Below the pieces are notes generated by a model, which saw nothing but the letters and a program-made list of their open reading frames with translations, made no database searches and was not told the origin of the DNA. A DNA stretch of 46,749 bases, taken from the NCBI GenBank assembly GCA_965646445.1, contig CBFFZW010000030.1:1-46749 (forward strand). Direction: 5' to 3'. This DNA is from UBA11524 sp965646445 (GTDB taxonomy: Bacteria > Bacillota > Clostridia > Christensenellales > Aristaeellaceae). The position numbers were made by a program, and so were the translations under genes. This document shows positions 34,201 through 41,758 of this stretch, piece after piece (the first letter of the stretch is position 1; each line of letters starts with the position of its first letter).

Positions 34201-37200
34201 GTCGTACCAGGTCTTCTGGTCAATGGAGTATTCCAGCGTCGTTTCTCCGCCTGCCGAGGTCACCTCAGCCGCCTTCAGGAAATGAGCCGTACCATCGTAC
34301 ACATACTCCTGATCCGCCAGCGTCACAGCCAGATTGTCCTGCTGCGTGATGGTCAGCTTACCGGTCACCTCAATGGTGTAGTTGCCGGTGGAGTCAGTGC
34401 CATCGGCCTTTGCTACGCTCCAATTATTATACGTCTCCGTATCCAGCTTCGTATACTCGCCCGCAGCATTGCCGGTGATGGTCGCGTCGGTGAGCGTCAG
34501 GGTCTCGTCATCGACCACGCCCGTTACGATCTTCCCTTCAAAGGCGCCAATATCCAGCGTCTGATTCTCACCGGTGTACACACGGCTATCCTCGGCATAA
34601 ACAGTGATCGCAGCCGGGATGACCACGATGCTGCCGTCCACCTTCTTGATGTTCAGCTTGCTGGTGACATTCTCACCCTCGGCATTCTTGATGACCAGGG
34701 TATCGCAGGTCGCCAGCACAGCGGCCGTCGTCACATCCGTTGCAGTCGCGCTGGAGGTCGCGATTTCCAGCGTATAGCCCTTGGGCAATTCGCTCACGGA
34801 CACGGTCGCGCCGTGCGGCTGGCCATTGTAGGTGAACGAGCCGCCAGTGGTGGTCACCGTGATCTCATCCGCATATTCCGTCACCGTCAGCGTACCCACC
34901 GTTTCGGCGACTGTGTAGTTGCTTTCCTTCGCGTTGCCGTTCCAGGTGATCACATAGGTGTTCTGGCTGCTGCCGACCTTAGTCTGGTTGCCCGTCGTGG
35001 CAAACGTCGCGGTTTCGTCATGCACAAAGCCCGTGATCGTGCCCGCCGCCGTCAGCGCAGTGCCGTCGTAGACCTTGTTCGCGTTAGGGGTCGTCACCTT
35101 CAGCGTGGCGGGGGTGATTTTCACATAGGATTCCTTGGCGGCACTGACGGAATTATCCGAAGAATTGTACAAACGTACCCATACGGGATAGGACTCAACT
35201 TCACCCGCATCATTCCGTTTCACATCAGTATAAGCGGGAGCCTCGTTACCCCAGTTTTGGCCATCCACAGAATACTGAACCGCGTCTTCCGCCAGCGCGG
35301 TATCCCTCACCAGCGTCACGCCATGAGCCACAGCGTCATAAACGCCTTCATATGGAGTTACGCCGAAGTCATACGTCGCATAGTTACGCGTGAAGGAGCC
35401 AGTCAAAGCAACATCCTTCGCGGGCATGGTGAACTTATCACCCGCAACGGAAGCATCATCAGCCGTCCATCCATGGAAAGTGTAGCCCGGAGCCATGGCT
35501 TTGGACGCAACCAGCACATCTACGCCAAACTTATAGGTAGCTTCCGCAGGCAGAGCACTTGCACCTTCCGGCGTGTTGCTGTATGTATACGTTACCTTAT
35601 AGGTATTGCGCGTATAGTACAGCTTCAGCACCAGACTGCCATCACCAGCGATGGTGCCGGTAAACACGTTATTCGTATTGCCGCTGTCGAAAGTAAAGCC
35701 CTCATAGATCTTCTGTTCCGCTACAGCTTCTGTGTCCGTTTCACCCGTCAGATTAACGGTTTCATGCAACGTGAAGTTGCTGTCATCCACGTTCTCCCAA
35801 TAATATTCCACTTTATACTGGGTATCCGCATTCGGCACAAAGTTCGCCGTATAGGTAGCCGCCACATTCAGGCCATCGACCTTGGCAGGCACATAGGCCT
35901 TGTCTTTGCCGACTACCTCGCCAGCTGCATTCGTCCAGTTGACGAACGTATAGCCGTCCTTCGCCGTGGCGACGGAACCCTGGGCCTTGCTGGTAGCAGG
36001 AGGCAGGGTTTCCTCATCCAGGCTCACGCTGCCGCCGTTACCCGCAACATAGTTGATGGTAACATCAGGCAGCTCCTTGAAGTTGGCAACATAGGTGCGC
36101 TCAGTCCAGATCGGGCTGTCCTTGTCATCGAACTTCTGGGGCACAAAAGACGCACTCGTGGAAACCTCTGCGCCGTTCAGCGTCCAGTTGACGAACTCGT
36201 ACCCGGCCGCCGCGGTGGCTGTGGAGCCTTGGGCCTCGCCGGTAGCCGGAGCCAAGCTCTCGCTCGTCGGGCTCACGCTGCCGCCAACGGCAGCTTCGTA
36301 CTTGATCGTGACTTTCGCATTCTCCGTGAAACTGCCCACCAGCACCACGTCGTTGTCCGGCATGGTGAACTTGCCATCCGCAACGGTGGCATCCTTGGTT
36401 GTCCAACCGGAGAAGGTGTAGCCAGGCGCAGTGGCGTCGGGCGCAACCGTCACAGCTGTGTTGTAGTTATACGAGGCCTTCTCGGGCAGCTCGCTCGCGC
36501 CAGCGGGAACCGTACCTTCATACTGGTACGTCACCTTGTGGCTGTTGATCGTGTAATAGAACTTGATCTCATTGCCATCCACAGCGATGGTGATCGTCTG
36601 GGACGTAGGTTCGACCGCCGTGTAGCCGGTAATATCAATGGCTTTCTCGGTCACGGTATCGCCGAAGGTCTGGCTATCGACCGTCTTCTCATCCGCCAAC
36701 GGCTTGTTCGTACCCTGCTCCAGGTACTTCACCGTGTAGCTGAGGTCGGTACGCTTGACATAGTTGACGGTATACTCGCTTCCGCTGTTCACCAGCGTAC
36801 CCGCTGCCGGATACTCGGGATTCGCGGAATCCAGCTTGTAACCCTCGTACTTATCCGCGGGCGCGGGAATGCCGCCCTCCGCGATGGCGATCTGCGCGGG
36901 GTCATCGTTGATCCACGCCGTACCATTCACGGTGACCCGATCATCGGCCTGCTCCACACCCTCGATGGTGTAGTGTACCGTGTAATTCGTCAGCTGGGTC
37001 TGGGTCTCGTCCTTTTCAAAGTGACCTATCAGTTCCACGTCCTGCGCGGGCATGGTGAACTTGTTGCTCTTAATAGACAGGCCAGCGGGAGTTTGCACAT
37101 CCCAGCCAACGAACTTATAGCCGGTCTTGGTGGGCTTATCGTGCAGAGTGACTTCCGTATTGAAGTCATGGCTCTCCACTTCACCGTTCTGTACGCCATC

Positions 37201-38451
37201 CACGAAATAAGTCACATTGAAGGCGTTCTTCTTATAGTACACCTTCATGACGTTGTTAGGCTCGTCCGCGGTGATGGTCAGGGGGCAATTTTCAACCTTG
37301 TCAAAGACATAGCCTTCTTTGGGCTTTTCCTTATAATTCTTAATTATGGAACCACAAGAATCCGTGCCCTTTTCAGTAGCGGTTTCGTCCAGTTCATTAT
37401 TATAATAGTACTCTATCGCATAATCGAAGGCCTTGGGTGTATAGTAAATCGTAACAGTATCGACAATGTAATTGATTACTAATTGTTCGTCACTTACACT
37501 GCTATAGACATAGCCGGCCTCCAACCTCTCGTCATCAGCAGACAACTGCCAGTCGGCTACCTGGTATATCTCTTTATAGTTAACTCCCTTTGTCTCAGCA
37601 GCGAGCAGCCGTTCGCTTCCGTCTGCTTCTTTGGCAATATGCTTCACGGTTACCGTAGGGCTTATTTTAGAGAAATCAATGTAACCATCAAGATGCCAGA
37701 CAACTTGACCGCTCAGGCCATGAGCAGCATTATATCCTGTCGCACCATTGCTGCCATACAGACCAAAATTAGTTCCGTTCTCATCCGCCCGCCAATCAGC
37801 CAGATCCAACAGGCCGTACTCCATGAACAGTCTGGTAGCTTCACTTTGCACAGAATCACTGCTATCACTGTAGCGCACAATATCCGCCAACGCCGACCGC
37901 AGCGCAGCGTCGGTTACTGACTTAATATAGTTTTTTCCATCAGTTTTGTGCCAGGAAGCAGCGTTCGGCAGCGCATCAAGCTTAATGGTGCCGATTGTAT
38001 ACCAGCCGTCTTTATTTTCTGCCATACCTTCCGGCAGCAGGTTGGTATTACTTGCCTGCACATAAACATAGACAGTCTGGGTGGTCAGTGTAGGAGCGGT
38101 AACCGTAATGTCATACGTTTCGCTCTTTTGGTTTCCCTTCGAATTATAATATGTATGTGTAATCGTCACCTTACCCGCAGTAACACCCGTAATGTCAGCG
38201 CTTTGGGCATTACCATTCCCGATGGTCACTTCGCCCTCGCCTTTGGCCGTCCAGCTATGAGAAAAACCACTCGAACCTGTCAGTTTGATCGTATCTCCGA
38301 CCGCAACTTCCCTCGCTCCGCTGATCGCCAGCGTCGACACGCCGACGCTCCACGGGGACGAGATCGTCTCCGCCAGCGTTTGAACAGGCATCATGGTGAA
38401 AAGCATCATGAACGCCATCATCAGCGAAAGGAATTTCTTCATATTATACAT
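28285..38451 (-). CDS. Giant secreted surface protein (Ig-like, InlB/SHIRT, MBG array, DUF11-like, CnaB, MucBP)
   Basis: A 3388-residue exported adhesin-like protein. I chose ATG 38451 (GGGAGG nine bases upstream; the ATG at 38457 is too close). In order: Sec signal ending LAE; Ig-like domain (about 30-120); an unassigned domain with DGWYTIGTIKLDALP; MucBP and InlB-type repeats with GYKFVGW (about 350-960) including two SHIRT-like domains ending GYTFSGW/GYTFHGW; about 19 MBG/YDG modules (1120-2800); three DUF11/DUF7507-like domains (2800-3140); one CnaB domain with GIKTWNDGG (3145-3235); two MucBP-like domains. The C-terminus is YGVPLGLGNMVMNVGDCIE, without LPXTG, SLH, hydrophobic helix or basic tail. 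Likely binds host or plant glycan or mucin; anchoring unknown. Confidence 0.92.
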   Translation of the reverse strand: MYNMKKFLSLMMAFMMLFTMMPVQTLAETISSPWSVGVSTLAISGAREVAVGDTIKLTGSSGFSHSWTAKGEGEVTIGNGNAQSADITGVTAGKVTITHTYYNSKGNQKSETYDITVTAPTLTTQTVYVYVQASNTNLLPEGMAENKDGWYTIGTIKLDALPNAASWHKTDGKNYIKSVTDAALRSALADIVRYSDSSDSVQSEATRLFMEYGLLDLADWRADENGTNFGLYGSNGATGYNAAHGLSGQVVWHLDGYIDFSKISPTVTVKHIAKEADGSERLLAAETKGVNYKEIYQVADWQLSADDERLEAGYVYSSVSDEQLVINYIVDTVTIYYTPKAFDYAIEYYYNNELDETATEKGTDSCGSIIKNYKEKPKEGYVFDKVENCPLTITADEPNNVMKVYYKKNAFNVTYFVDGVQNGEVESHDFNTEVTLHDKPTKTGYKFVGWDVQTPAGLSIKSNKFTMPAQDVELIGHFEKDETQTQLTNYTVHYTIEGVEQADDRVTVNGTAWINDDPAQIAIAEGGIPAPADKYEGYKLDSANPEYPAAGTLVNSGSEYTVNYVKRTDLSYTVKYLEQGTNKPLADEKTVDSQTFGDTVTEKAIDITGYTAVEPTSQTITIAVDGNEIKFYYTINSHKVTYQYEGTVPAGASELPEKASYNYNTAVTVAPDATAPGYTFSGWTTKDATVADGKFTMPDNDVVLVGSFTENAKVTIKYEAAVGGSVSPTSESLAPATGEAQGSTATAAAGYEFVNWTLNGAEVSTSASFVPQKFDDKDSPIWTERTYVANFKELPDVTINYVAGNGGSVSLDEETLPPATSKAQGSVATAKDGYTFVNWTNAAGEVVGKDKAYVPAKVDGLNVAATYTANFVPNADTQYKVEYYWENVDDSNFTLHETVNLTGETDTEAVAEQKIYEGFTFDSGNTNNVFTGTIAGDGSLVLKLYYTRNTYKVTYTYSNTPEGASALPAEATYKFGVDVLVASKAMAPGYTFHGWTADDASVAGDKFTMPAKDVALTGSFTRNYATYDFGVTPYEGVYDAVAHGVTLVRDTALAEDAVQYSVDGQNWGNEAPAYTDVKRNDAGEVESYPVWVRLYNSSDNSVSAAKESYVKITPATLKVTTPNANKVYDGTALTAAGTITGFVHDETATFATTGNQTKVGSSQNTYVITWNGNAKESNYTVAETVGTLTVTEYADEITVTTTGGSFTYNGQPHGATVSVSELPKGYTLEIATSSATATDVTTAAVLATCDTLVIKNAEGENVTSKLNIKKVDGSIVVIPAAITVYAEDSRVYTGENQTLDIGAFEGKIVTGVVDDETLTLTDATITGNAAGEYTKLDTETYNNWSVAKADGTDSTGNYTIEVTGKLTITQQDNLAVTLADQEYVYDGTAHFLKAAEVTSAGGETTLEYSIDQKTWYDSVEDVALGLTDVGEVTIYVQAINPNYSNTAVDSAVLKVTPKDVTITAQNHQFDYTGEEQSWAEYDVDGLVGSDKLSATVAGRIQYPVQSPVANVVTAHEFVTGNPNNYTVEYATGTLTMVWGEKAAITIKAADDAWTYNGEAHSNDAVSIIEGALQTGDVLVAQATGSVTNVADSKTGNNPVAEGYQIMNGTEDVTDKYEITAEAGTLTINKRAVTLTSATDSKPYDGTALTNDTVTVGGDGFVTGEGATYDVTGTQTDVGNSANAFTYTLNDNTVADNYNITKTEGQLTVAPITDEVIVTITGNMKTSPYTGADQTVTGYTATASNSLYIVEGENCDFAFTGKAEAIRKDVGTTNMGLTAEQFSNADTTNFTNVKFVVNDGWLTITPIATQIIITAGSDKKVYDGDPLTSDVFTYTPNVLRKGDVLQVTTAGEQTNVGTAANQVTSYKVVRGEGENQVDVTANYSFGESVDGTLEVTPRSVTITVNDAEKFFGENDPAFTGTVEGLVNDNDLGTVTYTRTNTDEAVGTYPDALTANFTPNGNYDVTVDNGDFTIKTATAAGATLKAQGGSWPYDGNPHAASAAVSGAEGFTIYYKVGEAEWTTEAPFVTNVSEGTVTVQVKATKIGYNDLICGDVMLQITPRPIAIIAASDKKVYDGTALSNGQYAVVDGHVNAAPTDAVFNVDGRAVIGQETITATVTGSRMDVGISDNTAADAKVIGDLGNYDVKYVKGTLEVTKRPVILTSATDSKTYDGTALTNHTVTVGGEGFVGDEGATYDVTGSQTLEGESLNTFTYTLKEGTKAENYDITKIEGTLKIYPIADKVTVTIKGNVVSTIYDGMEHKAIGYDVVSISNELYGAENIKFNGTSEVAGTDAKKYPMGLAAGQFENTSKNFTNVEFVVEDGSLTIDKRPVTFVGESGECTYNGSEYDLIVVTVDETQGQALVAGHQANVTASAKGMLPGTYPGAITAEADVRITDANGQDVTGNYDITTVPGTLTITAIATPITITAADGTKMYNGSALTNAGYTFTEGVLLEGDKLEAVVEGSATNVSDAGVNTVTSHKVMRGDVDVTKAYTFGAPVDGKLTITPRKVTMTSGDAEKSYDGKPLTNGTVTETGDGFVSGEGADYNVTGSQTLAGSSKNTFTYALKAGTLAENYVIDTVEGDLTVTANTTELKITSGTETWVYDGQPHSHPVYIVTYDGKAVTPNADGTFTLSTGDTLTISGAPVVTDVADTQDAKENNTFGYVLTNAEQYTKVETEVGTVTVARRPVTIQVNTKPHVYDGTEKTVTDEATKQEYTVAAPEENSGLLNGDTEKLDVVYGTDQAQSKVLVGTYAAAVSAEGVKILRSADNADVTDNYAVAVNNGMLDINDGTTETPVDQYVVTKAHTGNGYNLGETVTFDITATNIYNETKTITLREIEGVTLAQSVFTDVPAGETVRTTATYTITEADILAGEFVNTVTATFDVKSFQSTDTVTTAATNAHLTITKTTISTPANGTAYALGETITYDITVNNDGNVTISNIEVMDTVAGYEPVMLTEGENAFTLVPGAAQPIRYTHVVTEQDILAGTVVNTATATGTSPANVPLPEVVPGSVEDDIEAPNPSFTLEKTLTNLPDKGYFTLGEEAAFDISVTNDGNLTLSGINVYEQLEGAVILEGEGYTVSDDVATIVTLPVGDTVVVKAAYTITEADLGAELVNIATADGTGPVDPEDPTPGEEEIPTDDAVTVTGIKTWNDGGNAYATRPDAITVNLLADGAEVAEQLVTADMGWVYTFTALPAHTADGAEIVYTVAEDAVAGYDAAYAEGSIVNTLQTYGVTVNYWLNNVGGTPAADSFYGTYQYGQPFNIASPAVLGYNVNQERVTGTVLGDVTFDVIYTPAAFTIAVHYVYQDGTEALATYRDTLLYGEGFYVATPALAGYTPNIRMIAGNMEARHMSYTVIYAPEDTVITIDEYGVPLGLGNMVMNVGDCIE
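30060..35095 (-). repeat. Tandem MBG/YDG module array inside the surface protein
   Basis: About 19 modules of 70-90 residues, each opening with a Y-[DNT]-G turn (for example VYDGTALTA, TYDGTALTN, SYDGKPLTN) and closing with a GTLTV/GTLEV strand. Some modules are close DNA duplicates: 31857-31995 and 33425-33570 share long identical runs, and 30800-30905 is a more diverged relative. Such stalk arrays extend a binding domain from the wall. Confidence 0.85.
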
Positions 38452-38531
38452 CTTCATTTACCTCCCACAAAAGGTATTGTGCTCATTCATTGGCCCATGG
38501 ACGGAGGGGCTGCCTCCGCCGAAGAAATTCC

Positions 38532-39392
38532 TTATTTCGCCGCAGGGGCCAGCACGGTGATGCTCAGACGGTACAGCCAGCTGGCATTCTCCCGGGTAAT
38601 GGTGTAGGCGTAGGCCAGGTCGTTGGCGCCCTCCACGTCACAGACGGTCTCGCCGCCGTCAGGCGTGTACTGCCACTGCATTTCATACGCCGCATCGTCA
38701 AAGCCCGTGAGAACAGCGGACAGCACCACCGTCTCACCCTCATTCACCACCAGGCGGCCGTCAATGCTGCTGCTCACGCTGATCGTCCGAACGACCGCTT
38801 CCTCCTCGGGCGTGACCTCGGCATTATACAGCGCGATTTTCCCGGTGGGCACATAGCCCTCCAACTCGCCATACACAGCATAGCTCCACTGGGCATCAAT
38901 GTCCTTGACATACAGCATGACCCCGGCGGGAATCATTGCCAGGGATTCGGCCTTCTCGTCCGCCTCAGCCTTCAGGGGCACTTCGTTCTCCCTCGCAGGC
39001 AGCACCACCACGATCTGCCGCAGACCCTCCAGGGGATCAGAGGCGGGCTCCTCCGTGGGCTTGGCCACCGGCTTGGCGTCAGGAGCCTTGGTGGCCTCGG
39101 GGGCAACCGCTTCCGCCGTGGGCGCCGACGTGACCGCGGGCGTCTCAGGCTCGGTCACAGGGGACGCGGGCGCTTCCGTGGGCTGGGGCTCCACCGTGGG
39201 GGCCTCGGTGACCACGGGCACCGGCGTGGCTTCAGGTTCCGCCGTGACCTCGGGGGTCGCGGTGGGCCGGGGCTTCACGCCCGGCAGCCGAAACCCGCCC
39301 GAGGTGATTTCATCCGCACCCGCACAGCCCAAAGTACCCAGCACCAGCGTCAGCACAGTGACAAGCGCCACGATTCTGCGTCCGTTCTTCAT
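38532..39392 (-). CDS. Secreted Thr/Pro/Glu-rich protein with SH3-like and Ig-like domains
   Basis: A 286-residue exported protein. ATG 39392 lies eight bases after AAGGAGG; an in-frame ATG two codons earlier is too close. The signal ends near LVLGTLGCAGAD, which could be a lipobox but has Thr at -3. A Pro/Thr/Glu/Ala linker (about 30-105) leads to an SH3-type domain (NEVPLKAEADEKAESLAMI ... WSYAVYGELEGYVPTGKI) and a C-terminal Ig-like domain with MQWQYTPDGGETV. Just upstream of the giant surface protein; probably a wall-associated companion. Confidence 0.8.
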   Translation of the reverse strand: MKNGRRIVALVTVLTLVLGTLGCAGADEITSGGFRLPGVKPRPTATPEVTAEPEATPVPVVTEAPTVEPQPTEAPASPVTEPETPAVTSAPTAEAVAPEATKAPDAKPVAKPTEEPASDPLEGLRQIVVVLPARENEVPLKAEADEKAESLAMIPAGVMLYVKDIDAQWSYAVYGELEGYVPTGKIALYNAEVTPEEEAVVRTISVSSSIDGRLVVNEGETVVLSAVLTGFDDAAYEMQWQYTPDGGETVCDVEGANDLAYAYTITRENASWLYRLSITVLAPAAK

Positions 39393-39493
39393 CGTCATAT
39401 CCTCCTTGACATCCATTTCGGCCCGTTATTTATGCCCTTCATAATCAGCGATACCACCGAAGCCCATCGCCCCGGTGGCCGCCTGTGTTTGAT

Positions 39494-40138
39494 TTACGCA
39501 GCGACCAGCACCGCGCGGTACACATAGTCCGCGTTCTCTTCCGTCACGGTGAAGGTGTAGGTGTCGCCGCTGCCGACGCTCTGCCAGATTTCCTCGTCGG
39601 TTTCCTCGTCCACCTCGCCGCGGAAGGCTTCCCAGCGGATGGTGTAGGCGCGGTTGGCGTCCTTGACCTCAGCCTTCAGGGTTACGCTGTCGCCATAGAA
39701 AAGCTCGTCGGCCTCGTTCACCAGCTTCACAGCAACGCGAGCAGCAAAGGGCTCAGCTTCGGGAACCTCGGTGGCTTCGGGGGCCTCGGTCACTTCAGGG
39801 GCCTCGGTCACTTCGGGGGCCTCAGTCGCCTCGGGAGCCTCGGTGGCTTCGGAGGCCTCGGTCACTTCGGGAGCCTCGGTGGCTTCGGGAGCCTCGGTCA
39901 CTTCGGGGGCCTCGGTGGCTTCGGGCTCCTGGGAGGGCGCGGGCGTGGCCTCCACGGGGGCAGGCGTCTCCGCGACAACGGGCGCTTCGACCTCAGCGGC
40001 AGGTTCCTGGGTGGCGGGAGCCTCCGTCACCACGGGCGCCAGGTCAGAAGGGGTCGCCGTCTCGGCCGCCGCGCCGGTCAGGAGCATGGTCATCGCCATC
40101 ACCATCAGAGCCACCCGCTTCAGCATGTTTTTCATCAT
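39494..40138 (-). CDS. Secreted TEAPE-repeat protein with Ig-like domain
   Basis: A 214-residue exported protein. ATG 40138 (or 40135) follows AAGGAGG. Signal MMKNMLKRVALMVMAMTMLL ending GAAAE; then a Pro/Thr/Glu/Ala linker with nine six-residue repeats (75-128) and a C-terminal Ig-like domain with GDSVTLKAEV, IRWEAF and YTFTVTEENADYVYRAVL. The last domain resembles that of the 286-residue neighbour. It ends directly after the last strand with no anchor. Confidence 0.8.
   Translation of the reverse strand: MMKNMLKRVALMVMAMTMLLTGAAAETATPSDLAPVVTEAPATQEPAAEVEAPVVAETPAPVEATPAPSQEPEATEAPEVTEAPEATEAPEVTEASEATEAPEATEAPEVTEAPEVTEAPEATEVPEAEPFAARVAVKLVNEADELFYGDSVTLKAEVKDANRAYTIRWEAFRGEVDEETDEEIWQSVGSGDTYTFTVTEENADYVYRAVLVAA
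39755..39916 (-). repeat. Nine 18-base tandem repeats (TEAPE[A/V])
   Basis: Codes for nine consecutive six-residue units of the form Thr-Glu-Ala-Pro-Glu-(Ala or Val), the fourth reading TEASEA and the last TEVPEA. A likely site of length change by slippage; the product is an extended acidic spacer. Confidence 0.93.
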
Positions 40139-40394
40139 CGCGTCCTCCTTGTATCGCTCAGGGGACATTTCCCCGCGTTTCCCTGTTGACATGTCCATTT
40201 TACCAGACGAAAGTTACTTCGACAGTTACATAATAGTATTTTTCTTCTTTTAATTTACAAAATGGCAATTATTTTACTACTTTAACGCCAACTTGCCCCT
40301 CCTTTTCTTATACCAATTTCCTTTATTTACTAACTATTCGTGATTTTTACGGCTTCTTCAAATATTGGGGGTAACTTTTTACAGCTTTCTACAA
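40139..40394 (-). promoter_or_regulatory. AT-rich upstream region of the secreted-protein genes
   Basis: No gene. A leader hairpin GGGGA/TCCCC lies at 40161-40174. Possible minus-strand promoter elements are TAAAAT (about 40198-40203) without a good -35, and TTGTAA with TATTAT at a 19-base spacing (about 40229-40259). Neither is convincing. The stretch is clearly AT-richer than its surroundings. Confidence 0.35.
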
Positions 40395-40433
40395 CAAAAA
40401 AGCGCCAGCTGGATTCGCTTCTCGCTGGCGCTT
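40395..40433 (-). terminator. Rho-independent terminator of the pilus-like operon
   Basis: On the minus strand AAGCGCCAGC, a 14-base loop, GCTGGCGCTT and a run of six T. It follows the SARP-type regulator, the last gene of the operon, and insulates the secreted-protein genes downstream. Confidence 0.92.
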
Positions 40434-40473
40434 GATATAAGCCGGACTTCCTTATCGTTTACTGCCGTCGGCC

Positions 40474-41745
40474 TCACTCCCGCTCCGCCTCCGAAAGGGC
40501 TGCGGGCGTCATCCGCATCGCCTCGGCAGGATGCGGAGCGCTGCCGTCTTCCTGCATGGTGCTGCTCAGAGGGCCGACACGGTAGCTGAAGGCCACGTTG
40601 GAATTAGGATACTGGCGATAGAACAGACGCTTGATTCGCTCCATGACCATGGCGCCGGTCTGATAATTGACGGTGGGCAGCAGCAGCGCCACGATGGTCG
40701 GGCTGATATGGGTCACGGTATCGCCCTTGCGCAGGTTCTGCTTGAGCAGCTCCATCAGGCTTTGCATCACGTTGTCCTGCTTGATGGAATCCATGGGCTG
40801 TCCGCCGATGCTGCTGACCATGATGACGGCCAGGAACATGGTCGAGCCCAAACGCTCCAGATTGCGCATCTGCAAATTGAAGATTTCCTTGAAGACGGCG
40901 TACTCGCACACGAAAGCGCCCCGCTGCTCGCTGGATTCCCGCAGCTCGTTGCGGATGGATTCCAGGTTGAATTCCAGCGTGTTGCCCGCATGAACGATCT
41001 GCTTGTAGAAATCCCGCATTTCCCCGCTGGGCTGGATTCCCAGATAGCGGTAATGCAGGTGCATCACATGCTTATACTGAAGCATGGCCTCGTTGTTGCG
41101 GTTGGTTTTAATGAGGGCGGTCATCAGCTCCATATGGAGGCGATCGTCAAAGTTGTCCACATCCAGGGCGGCGCGGCACACGTTGATGACCTCGGAATAG
41201 TTGTTGTCCTGCTTGAGCAGCTCCACATAGGCGTACACCGCCGCCATGTATTTGGTGTGCAGGGCCGTAGCCTGCGTCATGGCCCACTCGTTCTGCTCGC
41301 TTCGCTGCAGCAGATCGCCGGTGTAGAGCTCCATCAGCCGCGCGTATAGCGTCCGCAGCCGCGCGAAGTCCTCCCGGTAGCGGTTCACGTCGTCAAAAAT
41401 ATCCTCGATCTCGTACAGATCCACCGTCATGCCGGGGGCATTCTGCCAGCGGTAGGCCCCGTGATCGGCCACGATACACTTGCCCAGGTTTGGCGACACC
41501 TGATTCAGCAGCGCGCGGATACGGCTAATCATGGTTTTCAGCGCGTTCTCCGGGTTGCTGGAACCCTCCTCCGTCCACAGAGCGTCCATCAGCCGCCGGT
41601 TGGAAACAGGCTGGCCCCGGTTAATCATCAGGAACTGAATCAGCGTCACGCCCTTGCGGGAGGGATTGACCAGCTGATCCTTCTTGATCTCATTGATATA
41701 GATGGCGAAGGTATCCATCAGCTGGATCCGAATCATGTCGCTCAT
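40474..41745 (-). CDS. SARP/BTAD-type regulator with degenerate GGDEF-like C-terminus
   Basis: A 423-residue protein with an OmpR-like winged helix (about 5-100; NRRLMDALWTEEGSSNPENA and a HGAYRW wing), a BTAD helical-repeat domain (105-250; VDLYEIEDIF, LQYKHVMHLHYRYLGIQPS) and a tail (about 290-405) that resembles a nucleotide cyclase/GGDEF fold (LRKGDTVTHISPTIVALLLP) but lacks a GGDEF motif. Probably a transcription activator with a signal-sensing tail. 13 bases after pilT, last in the operon; AAGGAAGG precedes the ATG. May autoregulate the pilus-like genes or the nearby adhesin genes. Confidence 0.85.
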   Translation of the reverse strand: MSDMIRIQLMDTFAIYINEIKKDQLVNPSRKGVTLIQFLMINRGQPVSNRRLMDALWTEEGSSNPENALKTMISRIRALLNQVSPNLGKCIVADHGAYRWQNAPGMTVDLYEIEDIFDDVNRYREDFARLRTLYARLMELYTGDLLQRSEQNEWAMTQATALHTKYMAAVYAYVELLKQDNNYSEVINVCRAALDVDNFDDRLHMELMTALIKTNRNNEAMLQYKHVMHLHYRYLGIQPSGEMRDFYKQIVHAGNTLEFNLESIRNELRESSEQRGAFVCEYAVFKEIFNLQMRNLERLGSTMFLAVIMVSSIGGQPMDSIKQDNVMQSLMELLKQNLRKGDTVTHISPTIVALLLPTVNYQTGAMVMERIKRLFYRQYPNSNVAFSYRVGPLSSTMQEDGSAPHPAEAMRMTPAALSEAERE

Positions 41746-41758
41746 GGGAACCTTCCTT

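Noticed and set aside
28399..37482. Plus-strand frames of 770-1140 codons opposite the surface protein
   Set aside because: Repetitive shadows of the MBG array with no domain pattern of their own.
38532..39392. Firm lipoprotein call for the 286-residue protein
   Set aside because: A Cys follows the signal helix, but the -3 position is Thr rather than Leu, Val or Ile. Left as uncertain.
39417..39493. Terminator between the two small secreted-protein genes
   Set aside because: Only a six-pair stem (CCACCG/CGGTGG, 39454-39478) with a long loop and no U run on either strand.
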